DNA of 64,000 nt from contig JAOANR010000004.1 of NCBI GenBank assembly GCA_030278955.1, forward strand, positions 53,819,459 through 53,883,458, in the 5' to 3' direction. The position numbers were made by a program, and so were the translations under genes. Below are positions 62,261 through 64,000 of this stretch, one piece after another. Below the pieces are notes generated by a model. The model was given only the letters and a program-made list of their open reading frames with translations. It ran no database searches and was not told the DNA's origin. Source of the DNA: Hygrophila difformis (taxonomy: Eukaryota; Streptophyta; Magnoliopsida; Lamiales; Acanthaceae). Each line of letters starts with the position of its first letter. Position 1 is the first letter of the stretch.

Positions 62261-62897
62261 TGTTGGGGTCCTCCCAACTATGCCCAACAAGTCAACAAAA
62301 TTAAATAATTGGGCACCCTTAATTATTACTAAGTGAGAGCTGCAGACATATTATTATTGAAGACAAAAACAGAACAGCCAAAACAGAGAGAGCAAAACAG
62401 CAGCAGCAGCAGCCAACACTCTCCGTCCAGTTTCTGATTTCCGGCCAATCGGCACACCAAACCTTGTCCGATCGGGTTGAAATTTTTACAGCAGGTGCGG
62501 GACATCTTGTTCTTGATTTTGTACGGTGGAAATCGAATTTCAACGGTTAGAAATTTTTGTATAATTTTCTGTTCGGGGCTGCAGTTTTGAGTTCTTATTT
62601 TCCGATTTGGTGTTCTTGGTGGAGTTGAGATTGTGGTGACTTTGTGTTGTTGTAAGGCCACATCTTTTGTTGTGATTTGAGCAGACTTTGGTGTAATCTC
62701 TTTTGGTGATAGTGGATTTGAGATAGGCTCAAGAGCCTCGTGGTTTTTACCTTTCGAATTGGAAGGGTTTTCCACGTAAATCCTTGTGTTCATTGTTTAC
62801 TTGTTTTTGTTAATGTTCCTGCGAAATTCTAACAACTTGGGAATTGTTTGTCCGCTGCAAATTTTGAACTTGTGAAGTGTTTGGAGAATTCCCAACA
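62261..62897 (+). repeat. 5' LTR of a Ty1/copia retrotransposon
   Basis: It starts TGTTGGGGTCC and ends GAGAATTCCCAACA, giving the 5'-TG...CA-3' inverted ends TGTTGGG/CCCAACA. The length is 637 bp. A primer-binding site follows three bases later. Confidence 0.88.
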
Positions 62898-62900
62898 GAG

Positions 62901-62912
62901 TGGTATCAGAGC
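62901..62912 (+). promoter_or_regulatory. Primer-binding site, initiator tRNA-Met type
   Basis: TGGTATCAGAGC is the usual plant copia primer site. It lies three bases after the LTR end. Confidence 0.92.
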
Positions 62913-62931
62913 TATTGTTGTTGTTAGAATT

Positions 62932-64000
62932 ATGGAAATTAACACAAGCCGGATGATTTCGTTGAATGGGATGAATTATCACAAATGGCAGGGGAAGATG
63001 AAAGATCTTCTATTTGTAAAAAGTTTGCATCTACCTGTGTTTGCTACTTCGAAGCCAGAATTTAAATCAGATGAGGATTGGGCTTTTGAGCATCAACAAG
63101 TGTGTGGTTTTATTCGACAGTGGGTCGATGATAATGTGTTAAATTTGGTAGCTAATGAGACGCATGCCAAGACATTGTGGGATAAGCTTGAAAAGCTTTA
63201 TGCTTCAAAGACGGGGAATAATAAGTTATTTTTGCCGAAACAATTGATACAATTGAGGTATAAGGAAGATGTTCCTATCGCTGATCATGTGAATGAGTTC
63301 CAGGGGTTATTGGATCAATTGTCAAATGTTGGAGTGAAATTCGATGATGAGATTCTTGGATTATGGTTGCTGAATACTTTGCGTGATAAGTGGGAGACAT
63401 TCAGGGTGTCACACACTAATTCTGCTCCTGATGGTGCAATGACTCTTGATTATGCCAAAAGTGGAATCATGAATGAGGAGATGAGAAGAAAAACTCAAGG
63501 TTCATCATCTTCACAGAATGAGTTGTTCGTTGCAGATAATAGGGGGAGACAGAAAACCAGAAATGTTGATAAGGGCAGACAAAGGAGCAAATCCAAATCT
63601 CGATATAAGAATGTTGAGTGTCACTACTGTCACAAGAAGGGTCATATCCAGAAATATTGCTTCAAGTGGAAGAATGATAACAGGAATGCTGGTGCAGGAA
63701 AGTCTGAGGATACCAGTCATGTTGCCACGACTACAAAAGATGATCTCGTTGTTGTCTTTGATGAAAATGCAGTGAATACAATTTCCTCTGATGTTAGTTG
63801 GTTTGCTGATACAGGTGCTGCAGTCCATGTCACATCAAGAAGGGATTTCTTTTCTACTTACAATGCTGGTAAGTATGGTTCATTAAGGATGGGAAATAAT
63901 GGTATATCTGAAGTTGTGGGCACAGGTGATATTTGTTTGAAGATGGCCAATGGATCTATATTGCGATTGAAGGATGTCAGACATGCACCGGATATTCGTA
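62932..64000 (+). CDS. Copia gag-pol polyprotein, 5' part
   Basis: The frame is open from ATG 62932 to the window edge, about 356 codons. The UBN2/gag-type region is MISLNGMNYHKWQGKMKDLL through AKTLWDKLEKLYASK, and the zinc knuckle is CHYCHKKGHIQKYC (CX2CX4HX4C). The aspartic protease active site appears at WFADTGAAVHVTS (DTG), followed by the conserved stretch up to LKDVRHAPDIR. No stop or frameshift is seen, so the element may be intact. Integrase, reverse transcriptase and the 3' LTR would lie beyond the window. It is probably inserted in an intron of the PITP-like gene on the opposite strand. Confidence 0.93.
   Translation, partial: MEINTSRMISLNGMNYHKWQGKMKDLLFVKSLHLPVFATSKPEFKSDEDWAFEHQQVCGFIRQWVDDNVLNLVANETHAKTLWDKLEKLYASKTGNNKLFLPKQLIQLRYKEDVPIADHVNEFQGLLDQLSNVGVKFDDEILGLWLLNTLRDKWETFRVSHTNSAPDGAMTLDYAKSGIMNEEMRRKTQGSSSSQNELFVADNRGRQKTRNVDKGRQRSKSKSRYKNVECHYCHKKGHIQKYCFKWKNDNRNAGAGKSEDTSHVATTTKDDLVVVFDENAVNTISSDVSWFADTGAAVHVTSRRDFFSTYNAGKYGSLRMGNNGISEVVGTGDICLKMANGSILRLKDVRHAPDIR

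Noticed and set aside
62319..62793. Minus-strand frames inside the copia LTR
   Set aside because: They are antisense readings of the LTR with no known domain.

Overview
The window is nuclear DNA from a eudicot plant. It is AT-rich, its genes carry many short introns with GT..AG borders, and transposons and MITEs fill the gaps. The gene models below were assembled by hand from splice sites, reading frames and remembered family sequence; no alignment was run. The proteins look eudicot, but I cannot name the species.

Ordinary genes. A complete cytosolic ascorbate peroxidase gene (+, 9432-11681, 250 aa) is followed by an unidentified plant protein gene (-, 12688-18512, 11 exons, about 1144 aa). 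Next are a DCAF8-type WD40 gene (-, 20684-24483, 472 aa) and a V-ATPase subunit a gene of the VHA-a1 type (-, 26531-35301, 18 exons, 819 aa). At the right are the last three exons of a phosphatidylinositol-transfer-protein-like gene (-, 59885-60568); its 5' part is probably beyond the window. These are housekeeping genes with no operon-like link.

Transposon regions. (1) 1-8700 is a graveyard of nested elements: two SINE families with clear target duplications, a 0.96 kb poly-A retroinsert, a chimeric plastid petD/petB insertion, a TTA-flanked MITE, and a 1.4 kb MULE relic inside a Stowaway MITE. (2) 35685-47636 is a 12 kb Mutator-like element with a perfect 9-bp target duplication. It carries four genes in one direction: a FAR1/MULE transposase, a ULP1-like cysteine protease, and two unknown proteins. 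It is packed with a TTTCAGCGATG motif that inverts near the right end, and it sits inside a small MITE about 380 bp upstream of the V-ATPase start codon. (3) About 50053-58770 looks like a non-autonomous Helitron. It has a hairpin plus CTAG 3' end and carries same-strand exon-intron fragments of at least three genes (an NT-C2/dilute-like gene, ABCI12 and MAP65). (4) 62261-64000 is the left end of a Ty1/copia element (LTR, primer site, gag, start of protease), cut by the window edge.

The most interesting unit is the four-gene MULE together with its small relative at 7168-8575, which shares its termini and an arrayed motif.
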